Positions 35,278 through 44,291 of a stretch of 64,000 nt of DNA are shown here, piece after piece; position 1 is the stretch's first letter; each line of letters starts with the position of its first letter. The position numbers and the translations under genes are program-made. A model generated the notes under the pieces. That model had not been told where the DNA came from, made no database searches, and saw only the letters and a list, made by a program, of their open reading frames with translations. Origin of the DNA: Pyxidicoccus caerfyrddinensis (GTDB lineage: Bacteria > Myxococcota > Myxococcia > Myxococcales > Myxococcaceae); contig NZ_JAAIYA010000014.1 in the NCBI RefSeq assembly GCF_010894405.1, positions 241,812 to 305,811 of the forward strand, read 5' to 3'.

Positions 35278-35882
35278 TGATGAAGCTCTATTTCGCCCCG
35301 AAGACGCGCTCCACCCGTCCCCGCTGGATGCTGGAGGAGCTGGGCATTCCCTACGAGCTCGTCACGGTCGACCTGTCGAAGGGGGAGCACAAGCGCCCCG
35401 AGTACCTGCGCATCCACCCCATGGGCTCCGTGCCCGCGCTGGAGGACGACGGGCAGGCCGTCTTCGAGTCCGCCGCCATCCTCCAGCACCTCGCGGACCG
35501 CTACCCGGAGAAGGGGCTGGCCCCGGCCGTGGGCACGGCGGCGCGCGGCGAGTACTACGCGTGGATGATGTTCTGCATGGCCACGCTGGAGCCGGCGCTC
35601 GCCAGCGTCGCCTCGCACACGCACTTCCTGCCCGAGGCCGAGCGCGTGCCGTCGGAGGCGGAGCGGGGCCGCAAGCGCTTCGCGGAGCTGGCGCGCATGC
35701 TGGAGGAGAAGCTGCGCGCGCGGGACTTCATCGTGGGTGACGGCTTCACCGCCGCGGACGTGCTGCTGGCCTCCATCCTCGGCTGGGCCCGGGGCAGCGG
35801 ACTGCTGGCGGACTACCCCGGCCTCCAGGCCTACGTGCAGCGGCACATGGCCCGTCCGGCCGCACAGCGCGCGATGAAGTAG
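35274..35882 (+). CDS. Glutathione S-transferase
   Basis: 202 residues; starts in ATGATGATG, so one of three adjacent codons. N-terminal thioredoxin-like domain: KLYFAPKTRSTRPRWMLEELGIPYELVTVDLSKGEHKRPEYLRIHPMGSVPALEDDGQAVFESAAILQHLAD, with the cis-proline GSVPAL and glutathione-binding ESAAI. The C-terminal helical domain ends FTAADVLLASILGWA. It conjugates or reduces electrophiles with glutathione. Members of this size in proteobacteria are cytoplasmic. Overlap with the PLD-like gene makes a two-gene operon. Confidence 0.93.
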   Translation: MMMKLYFAPKTRSTRPRWMLEELGIPYELVTVDLSKGEHKRPEYLRIHPMGSVPALEDDGQAVFESAAILQHLADRYPEKGLAPAVGTAARGEYYAWMMFCMATLEPALASVASHTHFLPEAERVPSEAERGRKRFAELARMLEEKLRARDFIVGDGFTAADVLLASILGWARGSGLLADYPGLQAYVQRHMARPAAQRAMK

Positions 35883-35957
35883 GGCCGTGGCCCGGGGCCA
35901 CGCCAGGAGGTCTCTCCTGGCCGGCCCCGGCCTCCTCCCGCCCTCCGGAACCCTTCC

Positions 35958-37289
35958 TTGCGCAAGGACGCCTCCTCCAGGCCGCCCTACGAGTCGGACG
36001 AATACCTGCGGCTGCGGCGCCGCAACATGCTGCTGTGCGCGGGGGGGCTCCTGCTGTCCGGCGCCTCGCACCAGCTGACGCTCGGCCGGGTGATTCCGGA
36101 GGTCTTCGCCGTCCACGCGGCGTGGAGCGCCAGCTTCGTCGCGCTGGGCCTGGCGGTGGCCGCCCGGTGGGTACCGTCCCGGATGACCGGCGCAATCGCC
36201 GCGCTGATCAGCCTGTCCGCGCTGATGCTCGACATCCGCTTCACCGGGGGGCTCGCCAGTCCCTTCTTTCCCGGCCTGTACGCGGTGCCGCTCATCGTCG
36301 CCGTCTTCACGCCGGGGCGCCGGGAGCCCACGCTGGTGGCGTGCGCGCTGACGCTGGTGTCCCTGCTGCTGACGTGCTGGTGGTCCGGCGCGACGCTCCA
36401 GGCGACGCTGGCGCAGGTCTTCTCCTTCGCCTTCGTCGCGTGGGTGTCCGCGTACGGCGGGAGGACGTTCCGCCGCCTGCGCGACGCGGAGCGCGAGGCG
36501 GACCGGGAGCGCGTGGAGGCGCTGCAGCGGCTGGCGGAGAGCGAGCGGCTGCGCTCCCAGTCCGAGCGCAACCGCGCGGAGATGGAGCGGCTGGCGGTGA
36601 TGGGCAAGCTGGCCGCGGGCGTGGCGCACGAGGTGAACAACCCGCTGGCCTTCGTGAAGTCCAACCTGGGCTTCCTGGAGGAGGAGCTGGGCGAGCCCGC
36701 GCCGGACGTGGAGGAGCTGCGGCGCGTGCTGGAGGAGACGCGGCAGGGGGTGATGCGCATCCAGCAGATTGTCGCGGACCTGCGCCGCTTCTCGCGCGAC
36801 ACGGCGGAGAGCGACGAGCGCTGCGCGGTGGGCGACGCGGTGGATGAGGCCCAGCGGCTGGCGTCGGTGCGGCTGCGCAGCCTGGGCGAGGTGATGGTGG
36901 ACGTGGCTCCGAACCTGCCCCTCGTGCGCATCAGCCAGCGTCACCTGGTGCAGGTGCTCGTGAATCTGCTGCTCAACGCCGCGGACGCGCTGGACACGGC
37001 GGAGCCCCGGCGCCCGGCGCGCATCGTCGTGAGCGCCGCGGCCACGGAGGCCGGCGTGAAGATGGAGGTGGAGGACAACGGCCCGGGCATTCCCGAGTCC
37101 GTGCTGCCGCGCCTCTTCGAGCCCTTCTTCACCACCAAGCCCCCGGGCAAGGGCACCGGCCTGGGACTGGCGCTGTGCCGCGAGTACGTGGCGCGCGCCG
37201 GAGGCACGCTGGCGGCGGAGAACCGTCCGGAAGGCGGCGCCCGCTTCACCCTGTGCCTGCCCGGCGCCGTGGTCCACCGTCAGCGCTGA
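35958..37289 (+). CDS. Membrane histidine kinase, orphan
   Basis: 443 residues; the frame starts with TTG at 35958, which I keep because LRKDASSRPPYESDEYLRLRRRN is a plausible cytoplasmic N-terminus; later starts are possible. About six hydrophobic helices (25-170) form the sensor, then a charged coiled coil (DAEREADRERVEALQRLAESERLRSQSE), a HisKA-type dimerisation site GVAHEVNNPLAFVKSN and a HATPase domain: VLVNLLLNAADAL, EDNGPGIPE, TKPPGKGTGLGLALC. All needed residues are present. No response regulator is in the window, so it is an orphan kinase. Confidence 0.92.
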   Translation: MRKDASSRPPYESDEYLRLRRRNMLLCAGGLLLSGASHQLTLGRVIPEVFAVHAAWSASFVALGLAVAARWVPSRMTGAIAALISLSALMLDIRFTGGLASPFFPGLYAVPLIVAVFTPGRREPTLVACALTLVSLLLTCWWSGATLQATLAQVFSFAFVAWVSAYGGRTFRRLRDAEREADRERVEALQRLAESERLRSQSERNRAEMERLAVMGKLAAGVAHEVNNPLAFVKSNLGFLEEELGEPAPDVEELRRVLEETRQGVMRIQQIVADLRRFSRDTAESDERCAVGDAVDEAQRLASVRLRSLGEVMVDVAPNLPLVRISQRHLVQVLVNLLLNAADALDTAEPRRPARIVVSAAATEAGVKMEVEDNGPGIPESVLPRLFEPFFTTKPPGKGTGLGLALCREYVARAGGTLAAENRPEGGARFTLCLPGAVVHRQR

Positions 37290-37310
37290 CGGCTGCTTCG
37301 TGGCGCCCGC

Positions 37311-38186
37311 CTACGGAGGCTCCGGGGCCTCGTCCTCGTCGGCCTGGACACTGCCCGCCGTCTCGAGCGCGGGCGTCTTCCCCAGCTTCATGTCCCGCCA
37401 CGAGCTGGGGGACGCGCCCACCATCTTCCGGAACAGGCTGCTGAAGTGCTGGAGCGAGGCGCAGCCCACCTCCACCGCCACCGCGGTGAGCTTCATGTCC
37501 GTCTCCAGCAGCAGCGACTGAGCCATGCGCACCTGCACGGCGTTGAGCTCCGCCTGGAAGGACGTGCCCGCCTCCTTCAGCCGCCGCTGGAGCGTCCGCT
37601 CGGACATGCCCATCACCCGGGCCACGTCCGCCAGATTCACGTCCGGGAGCTTGCCCTTCATCACCTGGTGCAGCTCGCGCAAGAGCGGCGACTGGCCGGT
37701 GGCCTCGGCGACCAGGTCGTTCAGCTTCGCCAGCAGCGGCGCCGCGAGCGCCTCCGGGTGGCCCAGCCACTCCAGCGCCTGGGCCGGGTCGCTGAAGGCG
37801 CGGCTGGGGTACGCCCCGGACAGGAGCGTGTAGAAGCCGCCCACCACCGCGCCGACGACACCCTCCGGACGCACCAGGGCCTGCTTCAACACGGACGTGC
37901 TGAAGGCCTTCTCCCGCGGCTGCATGTACTTCACCAGCACCGCGAAGGCGGACGGGTCCGCGGCCTCCAGCCGGCGCGCGTCCACCAGCGAGGCATGGGG
38001 CTTCGCGGGCGCCAGCTCCACGTCCAGCACCTGGACGAGCCGCCGCACCTGCGACTCACCCGGACGCCCCCAGAGAATGAAGCCGCACAGGTCCGCCGTG
38101 GCGTACCAGTGCAGGAAGCCCTCCCCGACTACGTAACGGCCGAGGGGGTCCCGGAGGTAATCGTCGAGTCCGTCTGCGGATCGCAC
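37311..38186 (-). CDS. AraC-family regulator with Arabinose_bd-type N-terminus
   Basis: 291 residues from a GTG at 38186. The N-terminal 170 residues are a ligand-binding domain of unclear type; the C-terminal 100 residues form the two-HTH DNA-binding domain: LADVARVMGMSERTLQRRLKEAGTSFQAELNAVQVRMAQSLLLETDMKLTAVAVEVGCASLQHFSSLFRKMVGASPSSWR. It overlaps the upstream desaturase gene by 58 bases on the same strand, an unusually long overlap that either marks tight coupling or means the true start is somewhat later. It probably regulates the desaturase or is regulated with it. Confidence 0.9.
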   Translation of the reverse strand: MRSADGLDDYLRDPLGRYVVGEGFLHWYATADLCGFILWGRPGESQVRRLVQVLDVELAPAKPHASLVDARRLEAADPSAFAVLVKYMQPREKAFSTSVLKQALVRPEGVVGAVVGGFYTLLSGAYPSRAFSDPAQALEWLGHPEALAAPLLAKLNDLVAEATGQSPLLRELHQVMKGKLPDVNLADVARVMGMSERTLQRRLKEAGTSFQAELNAVQVRMAQSLLLETDMKLTAVAVEVGCASLQHFSSLFRKMVGASPSSWRDMKLGKTPALETAGSVQADEDEAPEPP

Positions 38187-39031
38187 GGCTCGGCAGAATA
38201 GCGCTTAATGATTCGGGCCACCCAGAACGGATTAATGGGCGAAAGCGGGGTGATGAGAGCCGGACGGACCAGGGCCGAGGCGGCAAGCTCCCGGGTGGTC
38301 TCCGGCAGCTCGTACCAGGGGGCCTGGGGCTTCAGGTGGTGCGCCTGGTGGTAGCCCGCGTTGAAGAAGAAGAGGTTGTACAGGCGGGACGTAGAAGTAT
38401 TGCCCAGCGCGTCACGCTGGCTGGCGTCGGTCTCGAAGTGGGCCGCGAGGTTCAGCCAGAGGATGCACACCTGTCCCACCAGGAGCACGCCCCACCAGGC
38501 GAGCCCCAGCGCCGGCCGCCAGAGGACGAGCGCCAGCAGGGTGCCGTCCACGGCGATGAAGTCCAGCACCAGCTCCAGGCGCTGGTTGCGCTTCTTCGCC
38601 CACCGCCACACCTCGCCCACCGTCTCGAAGGGCCAGAACCAGGGCGTCAGCGCCGCGCGCACGCAGTAGCGGATGGCCCCCTCGCCCGGGCGCCGCCGGC
38701 CCCAGTCCCCCGGGCCGTCGTTGTACTTGTGGTGGTTGAAGTGGTGGATGTAGTAGCCGCGGTAGGGGAAGCCGCACGCCATGCCCAGCGTCCGTGACAC
38801 CAGCCAGTTCGCCAGCTTCGGGCGGGCCGTGGACAGGTGCATGTGGTTGTGCAGGACGGCGTAATTCCAGAACAGCACCACCCAGCCCAGCGCGCACATC
38901 CCCAGGCGCCCCGCCAGGCCCAGTGCGTCCCAGCTCAGGATGAAGGACGGGAACCAGACCCACCACAGCGCGTGTACCGCGAGCTGCGGCAAGTCGAAGG
39001 TGGGGGGCGGGGGGCGGGGGGCGCGAGTCAT
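38129..39031 (-). CDS. Membrane fatty-acid desaturase
   Basis: 300 residues, four or more hydrophobic helices. Three His boxes characteristic of integral-membrane desaturases and hydroxylases: HNHMH (about 62), HHFNHH (about 96) and YHQAHH (about 230), which together bind two irons. The pattern fits desaturases acting on acyl chains of lipids using O2 and electron carriers. The C-terminal tail is short. It is separated from the XRE gene's hairpin by 143 bases and overlaps the AraC gene downstream, so a desaturase-AraC operon is likely. Confidence 0.92.
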   Translation of the reverse strand: MTRAPRPPPPTFDLPQLAVHALWWVWFPSFILSWDALGLAGRLGMCALGWVVLFWNYAVLHNHMHLSTARPKLANWLVSRTLGMACGFPYRGYYIHHFNHHKYNDGPGDWGRRRPGEGAIRYCVRAALTPWFWPFETVGEVWRWAKKRNQRLELVLDFIAVDGTLLALVLWRPALGLAWWGVLLVGQVCILWLNLAAHFETDASQRDALGNTSTSRLYNLFFFNAGYHQAHHLKPQAPWYELPETTRELAASALVRPALITPLSPINPFWVARIIKRYSAEPCDPQTDSTITSGTPSAVT

Positions 39032-39174
39032 GAATACTCTCAGTACGCCTGCCCACGCCGCGCCGCTTCACTCCACGCGCCAAGCGCTTGCATCAAAGCG
39101 AAATCCGCCGTGTCGCATCCCCCTCGGATGACTCACCCGGGTTCCCCCCGCCCCGGGCCGAGTCCAATCTGGTT

Positions 39175-39205
39175 CCCTCTCTTCCGTGTGTGTTGGAAGA
39201 GAGGG
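39175..39205 (-). terminator. Terminator after the XRE gene
   Basis: CCCTCTCTTCC, nine-base loop GTGTGTGTT, GGAAGAGAGGG: an 11-pair perfect stem 20 bases beyond the XRE stop on the minus strand. No T-run, but placement and stability fit a terminator. Confidence 0.7.
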
Positions 39206-39225
39206 CACGTCCCAGGGTCGGGACG

Positions 39226-39585
39226 TCAGTTCTCGAGCGCGTGTGCCACCTGCCCGAGCAGTCGCAGACGCGGCGCGTCCAGCTTGCGCACGGTGCGAAG
39301 CAGGCGGCGCACCTCGGGACGCTCGCGGTATTCCGGCGGATCCTCCGCCAGCGCGGGCGCGCCCTCGACGCCGGCCATGCCGAGCAGCACGTCCGACGAG
39401 CAGTTGAGGACGAGGCACAGCTTCCTGAGCGTGCGGACGCTGGGGAGCATGTGGCCGCGCTCGAGGCGGCCGTACACTTCGGTGGCGATGCCAACGCGCT
39501 CGGCCACGTCGGCCTGGGTCAGCTCCAGCCGCTGCCGCGCCGCGCGAACCGCGTTTCCAATGATGGTTGCCAGTCGTTGTTCCAT
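39226..39585 (-). CDS. XRE-type helix-turn-helix regulator
   Basis: 119 residues from ATG 39585. HTH_3 domain: AVRAARQRLELTQADVAERVGIATEVYGRLERGHMLPSVRTLRKLCLVLNCSSDVLLGM. After it is an acidic, then basic helical tail (EVRRLLRTVRKLDAPRLRLLGQVAHALEN) likely for dimerisation. It is divergent from pomY but 419 bases away, so control of the pom cluster is possible but not shown. Confidence 0.9.
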   Translation of the reverse strand: MEQRLATIIGNAVRAARQRLELTQADVAERVGIATEVYGRLERGHMLPSVRTLRKLCLVLNCSSDVLLGMAGVEGAPALAEDPPEYRERPEVRRLLRTVRKLDAPRLRLLGQVAHALEN

Positions 39586-40004
39586 GGCGTGCGGAAACCT
39601 GTCGAAAAGAGGGCTTCGCCCCCCGCTTTCGAGCGGAGAGACACCGGGGAGAAGGGGCTGCTGTTGGTTGCCTCGTGGAACACAGACTACGAGTCGGGTC
39701 TGACATTCCGGCGCATCCGGGAAGGCGTGTGGAAGCGTCCGGAAGCGGGCGTGTTTTCCGCCCGGTGAGGACACGCGCGGCGTGAGTCGCAAGTAGAGGC
39801 GGAGGCCGAAAAATCGGCCTGGGCGGCGTTGTCAATGATGCGCGAGGTGCGGGATGGAAAAGCCCTGGTGTTTCCGGGGTTTACGAAGGCGGGAGGTCTG
39901 ACATAGGTTGGGCGCCCCGGTGGGTACCGGGAGACCGGTGCATGCCTCCGGTGACACGGAGCCGGGGGTGCATCGCGCGCCTCGCGGGGAGGGATGTTGA
40001 GGTC
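39586..40004. other. Intergenic between XRE and pomY
   Basis: 419 bases. It contains GGTCTGACATTCC at 39697-39709 and GGTCTGACAT at 39895-39904, a short perfect hairpin AGGCCGA-AAAA-TCGGCCT (39803-39820), and the GTTGAGGTC before pomY's GTG. The second GGTCTGACAT could serve as a -35 region (CTGACA) with TGGGTA at -10 for pomY, but the match is weak. No small gene stands out. Confidence 0.5.
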
Positions 40005-42041
40005 GTGAGCGACGAGCGTCCGGACGCGCTGCTCAAGAGCGCACTCGAAAAGATTGTGTACTTCGAGGCTCGTGCGGAGCAGCTCCACGGCGAGCTCGAC
40101 TCGACGCGCGAGGAGATGGCGCACCTGAGGCGTGAGCTGGCGGAGACGGGCCAGCGCGAGCTGGAGCTGCGGCGCGAGGTGGCGGAGCTGGAGGTCCGCA
40201 TCAGCCGCATGCAGGCCGAGCGCGAGGAGCTGACCCGGCTCAACCAGGCGCTGCGCGGTGAGCGGCACCAGCTCATGGACAAGCTGCTGGACGCCAGTCG
40301 CATCCGCTCGTCCGCGCAGGAGCGCGCCGAGGAGGACGACGACCTGGGGCTGGACCTGGCCTCGTTCATCTCGCAGCTGCGCAGCGAGGTGCTGCTGCGC
40401 GGCGAGGCGGGCCCGGTGGCCCACGGCGTGGTGGTGCCTCCCGTGCGCGGGCCGGCCGTGCCGCTGCGCGGGCATGCCACGACGGGCTCCGACAGCGAGC
40501 CGCCCGTCGCGGCCGTGGAGCATGACAGGGGAAGTGAGGGCCTTTCGCCGGTGGCCCGCGAGGCGCAGCGCTTCTTCCAGGCCGGACGGCTGGGCGTGAG
40601 TGCGGCGCAGCACGCGGAGCTGTCCGCGCACGCGGGCTTTGGCAGCACCACCGACGAGACGCTCTTCGGCTTCTCCGTGCGCGAGCTTTCCGCGCAGGAC
40701 TCCGCTGCACGAGTGCGCGCCGCCGAGCGGCTGAAGGCCCTGGCCCAGCCCGCCGCCGCACCCGCGCTCGCCGCCGCGCTGCATGCGGAGACGGATTCCT
40801 CCGCGCAGGTGGCGCTGCTCCAGGCCTTCGCTTCACTGTGCCGCGAGCAGGGTGCGTCCGTGGTATCGCCGCTGTTGGCCTCGCCGGTGCCGGAGGTGCG
40901 CATCGCCGCGCTGAAGGCGCTGCTGACGCTGGCGCCGATGGACGCGGCGCCGCACCTGGCGCAGGCGATGAAGGACCCGGACCGCTCGGTGCGTCGGCGC
41001 GCGTCGCTGCTGGCGCTGGGGCTGGAGGGCGAGACGGCGCGCCGGCTGGGCGAAGAGGCCATCCACGACGAGGACCCGGAGGCGCGCGCGCTGGCGGCGC
41101 TGGCGCTCGGCGCGGGGAGTGGCGAGAACGCGCGCACGCTGCTGCTCGGGGCGCTGGCGGACCGCGAGCCGCGCGTGCGCAAGGCGGCTGCTCAGAGCCT
41201 GTCTCGCATCCTCGGGCATGACGTGTCCGCGGTGGTGGATTTGGACGACACGCATCGGCGCCGGGAGATTCGCCGGCTGGCGACGCTGCCCATGAAGCCC
41301 GTGCGGGCGAGGTTGGAGCAGCCACGGCCCGTAGTGGTGGCTCCGGTGTTGGCAGTGGCGCAGGTGCCAGTGCAGGTGATGGCCGCAGCCATTGGCGCAC
41401 CGGTGCAGGTCGTGGCCGCCGCGTCGAATGCCGCCCCCGTGAAGGCGATGAACGGGCAGGGTGCCGCCGCGCAGCCCGTCTACGCCGTCGCCGCAGTGGG
41501 GCACGCGCAGGCCGGCTCCGGGGCGTCCGCGCAGAACCTCCGTTCCGCTCCTCCCGCGCAGCAGTTCCGTCCCGGTTCCCCGCCGCCCGCGCAGGTCAGC
41601 GCCGTGGCGTCCGCGCAGCCCCGGCCCGCTCCTCCGCCGGCCGCGCCCGCGCAGGTCAGCGCCGTGGCATCCGCGCAGAATCTCCGGCCCGGTGCTCCCG
41701 CTCCCGCAGCTCGCGCCAATCCGCCGACTCCCCTGGCTCCGGCCTCACGTCTCTCGCCCGTGCAGGCGGCGCTCGTCGCCATGGGCGCCGTGCCCGGGCA
41801 GGCCGCCGCCGCGCCGCGCGCCCCGGCTCCCGCCGAGCCTCCTGCCCGTCCCACCGCCTCTCCCGTCGAGGCGCTCTGCTCGCAGATGCTGGCGGAGGTC
41901 CGCTCGGCGGTGCGCGGTCGCTCGCTCGTCGAGCTGGCGGTCAGCCTGTCGGCTCCCGCGGAACTCGCCCAGGAGGCGCTCACCCTCCTGTCCGCACGGG
42001 GAGCGGTGGTCCGAAGGGGGCACAAATACTTCGCCGCTTGA
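40005..42041 (+). CDS. pomY: PomY, HEAT-repeat cell-division scaffold
   Basis: 678 residues from GTG 40005 (VSDERPDALLKSALEKIVYF), close to the length known for M. xanthus PomY. N-terminal coiled coil (about 15-100, EELTRLNQALRGERHQLMDKL), then acidic linker, HEAT repeats (about 200-420: LLASPVPEVRIAALKALLTLAP ... AMKDPDRSVRRRASLLALGLEGETA ... ALADREPRVRKAAAQSLSRILG), a Pro/Ala/Gln-rich disordered region (about 430-615) and a C-terminal helical domain. In M. xanthus PomX, PomY and PomZ form a cluster on the nucleoid that positions the FtsZ ring at midcell, PomY driving condensate-like behaviour through its disordered and coiled parts. First gene of pomYZX; 40 bases before pomZ. Confidence 0.95.
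   Translation: MSDERPDALLKSALEKIVYFEARAEQLHGELDSTREEMAHLRRELAETGQRELELRREVAELEVRISRMQAEREELTRLNQALRGERHQLMDKLLDASRIRSSAQERAEEDDDLGLDLASFISQLRSEVLLRGEAGPVAHGVVVPPVRGPAVPLRGHATTGSDSEPPVAAVEHDRGSEGLSPVAREAQRFFQAGRLGVSAAQHAELSAHAGFGSTTDETLFGFSVRELSAQDSAARVRAAERLKALAQPAAAPALAAALHAETDSSAQVALLQAFASLCREQGASVVSPLLASPVPEVRIAALKALLTLAPMDAAPHLAQAMKDPDRSVRRRASLLALGLEGETARRLGEEAIHDEDPEARALAALALGAGSGENARTLLLGALADREPRVRKAAAQSLSRILGHDVSAVVDLDDTHRRREIRRLATLPMKPVRARLEQPRPVVVAPVLAVAQVPVQVMAAAIGAPVQVVAAASNAAPVKAMNGQGAAAQPVYAVAAVGHAQAGSGASAQNLRSAPPAQQFRPGSPPPAQVSAVASAQPRPAPPPAAPAQVSAVASAQNLRPGAPAPAARANPPTPLAPASRLSPVQAALVAMGAVPGQAAAAPRAPAPAEPPARPTASPVEALCSQMLAEVRSAVRGRSLVELAVSLSAPAELAQEALTLLSARGAVVRRGHKYFAA
41586..41678. 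repeat. 60-base internal repeat in pomY
   Basis: A 33-base unit starting CCCGCGCAGGTCAGC is repeated exactly 60 bases later (41586-41618 and 41646-41678) with one mismatch; it encodes PAQVSAVASAQ in the disordered region. A looser third copy lies near 41520. It indicates recent expansion in a low-complexity segment. Confidence 0.75.
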
Positions 42042-42081
42042 GGCAAGGTAGCCGTTCCGCACGTCTTGCGAAGGGTCGTCC

Positions 42082-43041
42082 ATGGAAGCGCCGACGTACA
42101 GCTCCAAGCAGGTGGCCGAGATGCTCGGCGTGTCCGCGAAGCAGATTCCGCCGGAGTCGCGGAAGGACATCTACACCCCGGATGACATCTGGGAGCTGCG
42201 CACCACGCTGAACGCCTTCCCCGCGCGCCTGGGCCACCGCCGCCAGCTCTTCCTCAACTTCAAGGGCGGCACCGGCAAGACGTCCCTGTCCACCTCCTAC
42301 GCCTGGCGCCTCGCGGAGCTGGGCTACGCGGTGCTCCTCATCGACCTCGACAGCCAGGGCCACGCCACCAAGTGCCTCGGCTACGAGGGCGAGGACTTCG
42401 AGAAGACGCTCCTGGACGTGCTCGTCCGCAAGACGCCGCTGGCCAAGGTCATCCAGAAGTCCACCCTGCCCAACCTGGACTTCGTCCCGTCCAACCTCAC
42501 CATGTCCACCATGGACCTCGCGCTGATGCCCATGTCCGGCCGCGAGTTCAAGCTGCGCAACGCCCTCAAGGACGTGGAGGCCCAGTACGACGTCATCGTC
42601 TTCGACGCGCCTCCGTCCTTCGGCCTGCTCAACCTCAACGCGCTGATGGCGGCGAACGACTTGTTCGTCCCCGTGCTCGCGGACTTCCTGTCCTTCCACG
42701 GCCTCAAGCTGCTGTTCGAAACGGTGCAGAGCCTGGAGGAGGACCTGAACCACGTGCTCGACCACGTCTTCATCGTGGTCAACTCCTTCAACGCCACCTT
42801 CAAGCTGGCGAAGGAAGCGCTGGAGGCCCTGCAGACGCACTACCCGGAGTTCCTGCTGCCCACCATCATCCGGCAGTGCACCAAGTTCGCGCAGGCCTCC
42901 AGCGAGGGCCGCCCGGTGTTCGTCGCGGACCCCACGTCCAAGGGGGCCACCGACATCCAGGCCATGATTGACAACATCCTGCCGCGCCTGGTCGCCGCGG
43001 CAGCCGCCGCCCCGAAGAAGGGCACCCAGCAGGCCGGCTGA
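42082..43041 (+). CDS. pomZ: PomZ, ParA/MinD-like ATPase
   Basis: 319 residues, same length as M. xanthus PomZ. Deviant Walker A FKGGTGKTSLS (K61, G62, K66, T67), Walker B region LLIDLDSQGH with D90, VIVFDAPPS and C-terminal RQCTKFAQASSEGRPVF carrying K268. G62, K66, D90 and K268 fall exactly at the positions studied in M. xanthus, where they govern ATP binding, dimerisation, hydrolysis and nonspecific DNA binding. ATP-PomZ dimers bind the nucleoid and shuttle the PomX/PomY cluster to midcell. The N-terminal 55 residues (MEAPTYSSKQVAEMLGVSAKQI) look like an HTH used for DNA. Followed after eight bases by pomX. Confidence 0.98.
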   Translation: MEAPTYSSKQVAEMLGVSAKQIPPESRKDIYTPDDIWELRTTLNAFPARLGHRRQLFLNFKGGTGKTSLSTSYAWRLAELGYAVLLIDLDSQGHATKCLGYEGEDFEKTLLDVLVRKTPLAKVIQKSTLPNLDFVPSNLTMSTMDLALMPMSGREFKLRNALKDVEAQYDVIVFDAPPSFGLLNLNALMAANDLFVPVLADFLSFHGLKLLFETVQSLEEDLNHVLDHVFIVVNSFNATFKLAKEALEALQTHYPEFLLPTIIRQCTKFAQASSEGRPVFVADPTSKGATDIQAMIDNILPRLVAAAAAAPKKGTQQAG

Positions 43042-43049
43042 GAACCGCC

Positions 43050-44255
43050 ATGAAGAAAGCCTTCGAACAGAACGTGTCCCGCGCCAAGCCCCGCCTCCGC
43101 CTGGGTGCGCTGACCGGCCTCATCGACCCGGCGGCCGAGGCCGCCCCGGAGTCGGACGTCTCCGCCGAGGCCGCCCCGGAGCCCACCGCCGAGGCCCCGG
43201 ACCTGTCCGCGGAGGTCCGCGCCCGCATCGAGCGCGCCCGCGCCCCGCGCCCCACCGCCGCCGAGGCGATGGACGCGGCCCTGCGCGCTCCGGAGACCGA
43301 GGCGCAGTACGCGTCGCCCGTCACCTATGCGTCGCCGGCCCCGTCGCCGGAGGCCCTGCTCGACGCCGAGCCTGCCGAGCCCGCCGCCGCGCCCGTCACC
43401 TTCGCCGCGCCGCCCACGGCGCTGCACCTGGACGGCCTCGTGGCCGGACACCCGCCGGAGGCGCACCCCATGACGCAGGCCTCGGCCCACGCCTCGCTGC
43501 CCCACGTCACCGCCACCGTCGCCGAGCCCGTGGCCCGGGTGGAGGCTCCGCCCACGGAAGTCGAAGTGCAGACGCCCGCTCCGCCCCATGACGACACGCA
43601 GGACTCCGCCGGGCGGCGAGAGCGACTGAAGGCGCGCCTCAAGGCCGTGCGTGAGAATCCTCGCCCGGAGCCGCTGCCGGCCACCGTGGCCGAAGCGGGC
43701 CAGCGCGCGGTGGAGCGCATCACCCACCTCCAGGCCGAATTGGTGAAGGTGAAGGCGCTCAACCTCTCCCTCACGCAGGACCTCGAGGTGTCGCGCCGCC
43801 AGGCGGAGAAGGCCACCGAGGAGGCCCGGCTGCGCATGGACGAGGCGCGCCGGCTGTCCGCGGAGATGGAAGGCCGCGTGAAGCTGCTGGCCGACCTGGA
43901 GCGCGAGCTGTCCGCGCTGGAGGGCGAGCGCGACGAGGCGCTGCTGTCCCTCCAGGAGACGCGGCAGGCGCTGCAGGCCGCGGCCCGTGAGCGGCAGGAA
44001 TTGGAGGACGAGGTGGCCCGGGGCAAGCAGTCGCTCGTGGACAGCCTCGCGGAGGAGGAGCGGCTCGCCGGTGAGTTGGAGTCCGCCAAGGACGAGTCCA
44101 TCTCGCTGCGCCGCACCGTGGAGGCGCTCCAGGGCGAGCGCGACGTGCTGGCCCAGCAGGTGGCCTCGCTCACCGCCGAGCGCGCCGAGCTGCTGGAGGC
44201 CCGCAAGGCCCTCGAGTCCGTGCACCGCGCGCTCAGCCAGGCCACCCTGCGCTGA
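43050..44255 (+). CDS. pomX: PomX, PomZ ATPase-activating scaffold
   Basis: 401 residues, close to M. xanthus PomX. N-terminal basic peptide KKAFEQNVSRAKPRLRLGAL with K13 and R15, which in M. xanthus stimulate PomZ ATPase; then a Pro/Ala/Glu-rich disordered part (about 30-195) and a long coiled coil (about 200-395, ERITHLQAELVKVKALNLSLTQDLEV ...) that assembles into filaments. Third gene of pomYZX; followed by an 11-pair hairpin terminator. Confidence 0.97.
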   Translation: MKKAFEQNVSRAKPRLRLGALTGLIDPAAEAAPESDVSAEAAPEPTAEAPDLSAEVRARIERARAPRPTAAEAMDAALRAPETEAQYASPVTYASPAPSPEALLDAEPAEPAAAPVTFAAPPTALHLDGLVAGHPPEAHPMTQASAHASLPHVTATVAEPVARVEAPPTEVEVQTPAPPHDDTQDSAGRRERLKARLKAVRENPRPEPLPATVAEAGQRAVERITHLQAELVKVKALNLSLTQDLEVSRRQAEKATEEARLRMDEARRLSAEMEGRVKLLADLERELSALEGERDEALLSLQETRQALQAAARERQELEDEVARGKQSLVDSLAEEERLAGELESAKDESISLRRTVEALQGERDVLAQQVASLTAERAELLEARKALESVHRALSQATLR

Positions 44256-44265
44256 CCGTCTCCCC

Positions 44266-44291
44266 GGCTCCGCGAGTCACCTCGCGGAGCC
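44266..44291 (+). terminator. Terminator after pomX
   Basis: GGCTCCGCGAG-TCAC-CTCGCGGAGCC: an 11-pair perfect stem with a four-base loop, beginning 11 bases after the pomX stop. GTCTGCCCC follows rather than a T-run. Confidence 0.75.

Noticed and set aside
35958..37289. A response regulator partner for the histidine kinase
   Set aside because: No receiver-domain protein is in the window; the AraC and XRE regulators lack receiver domains.
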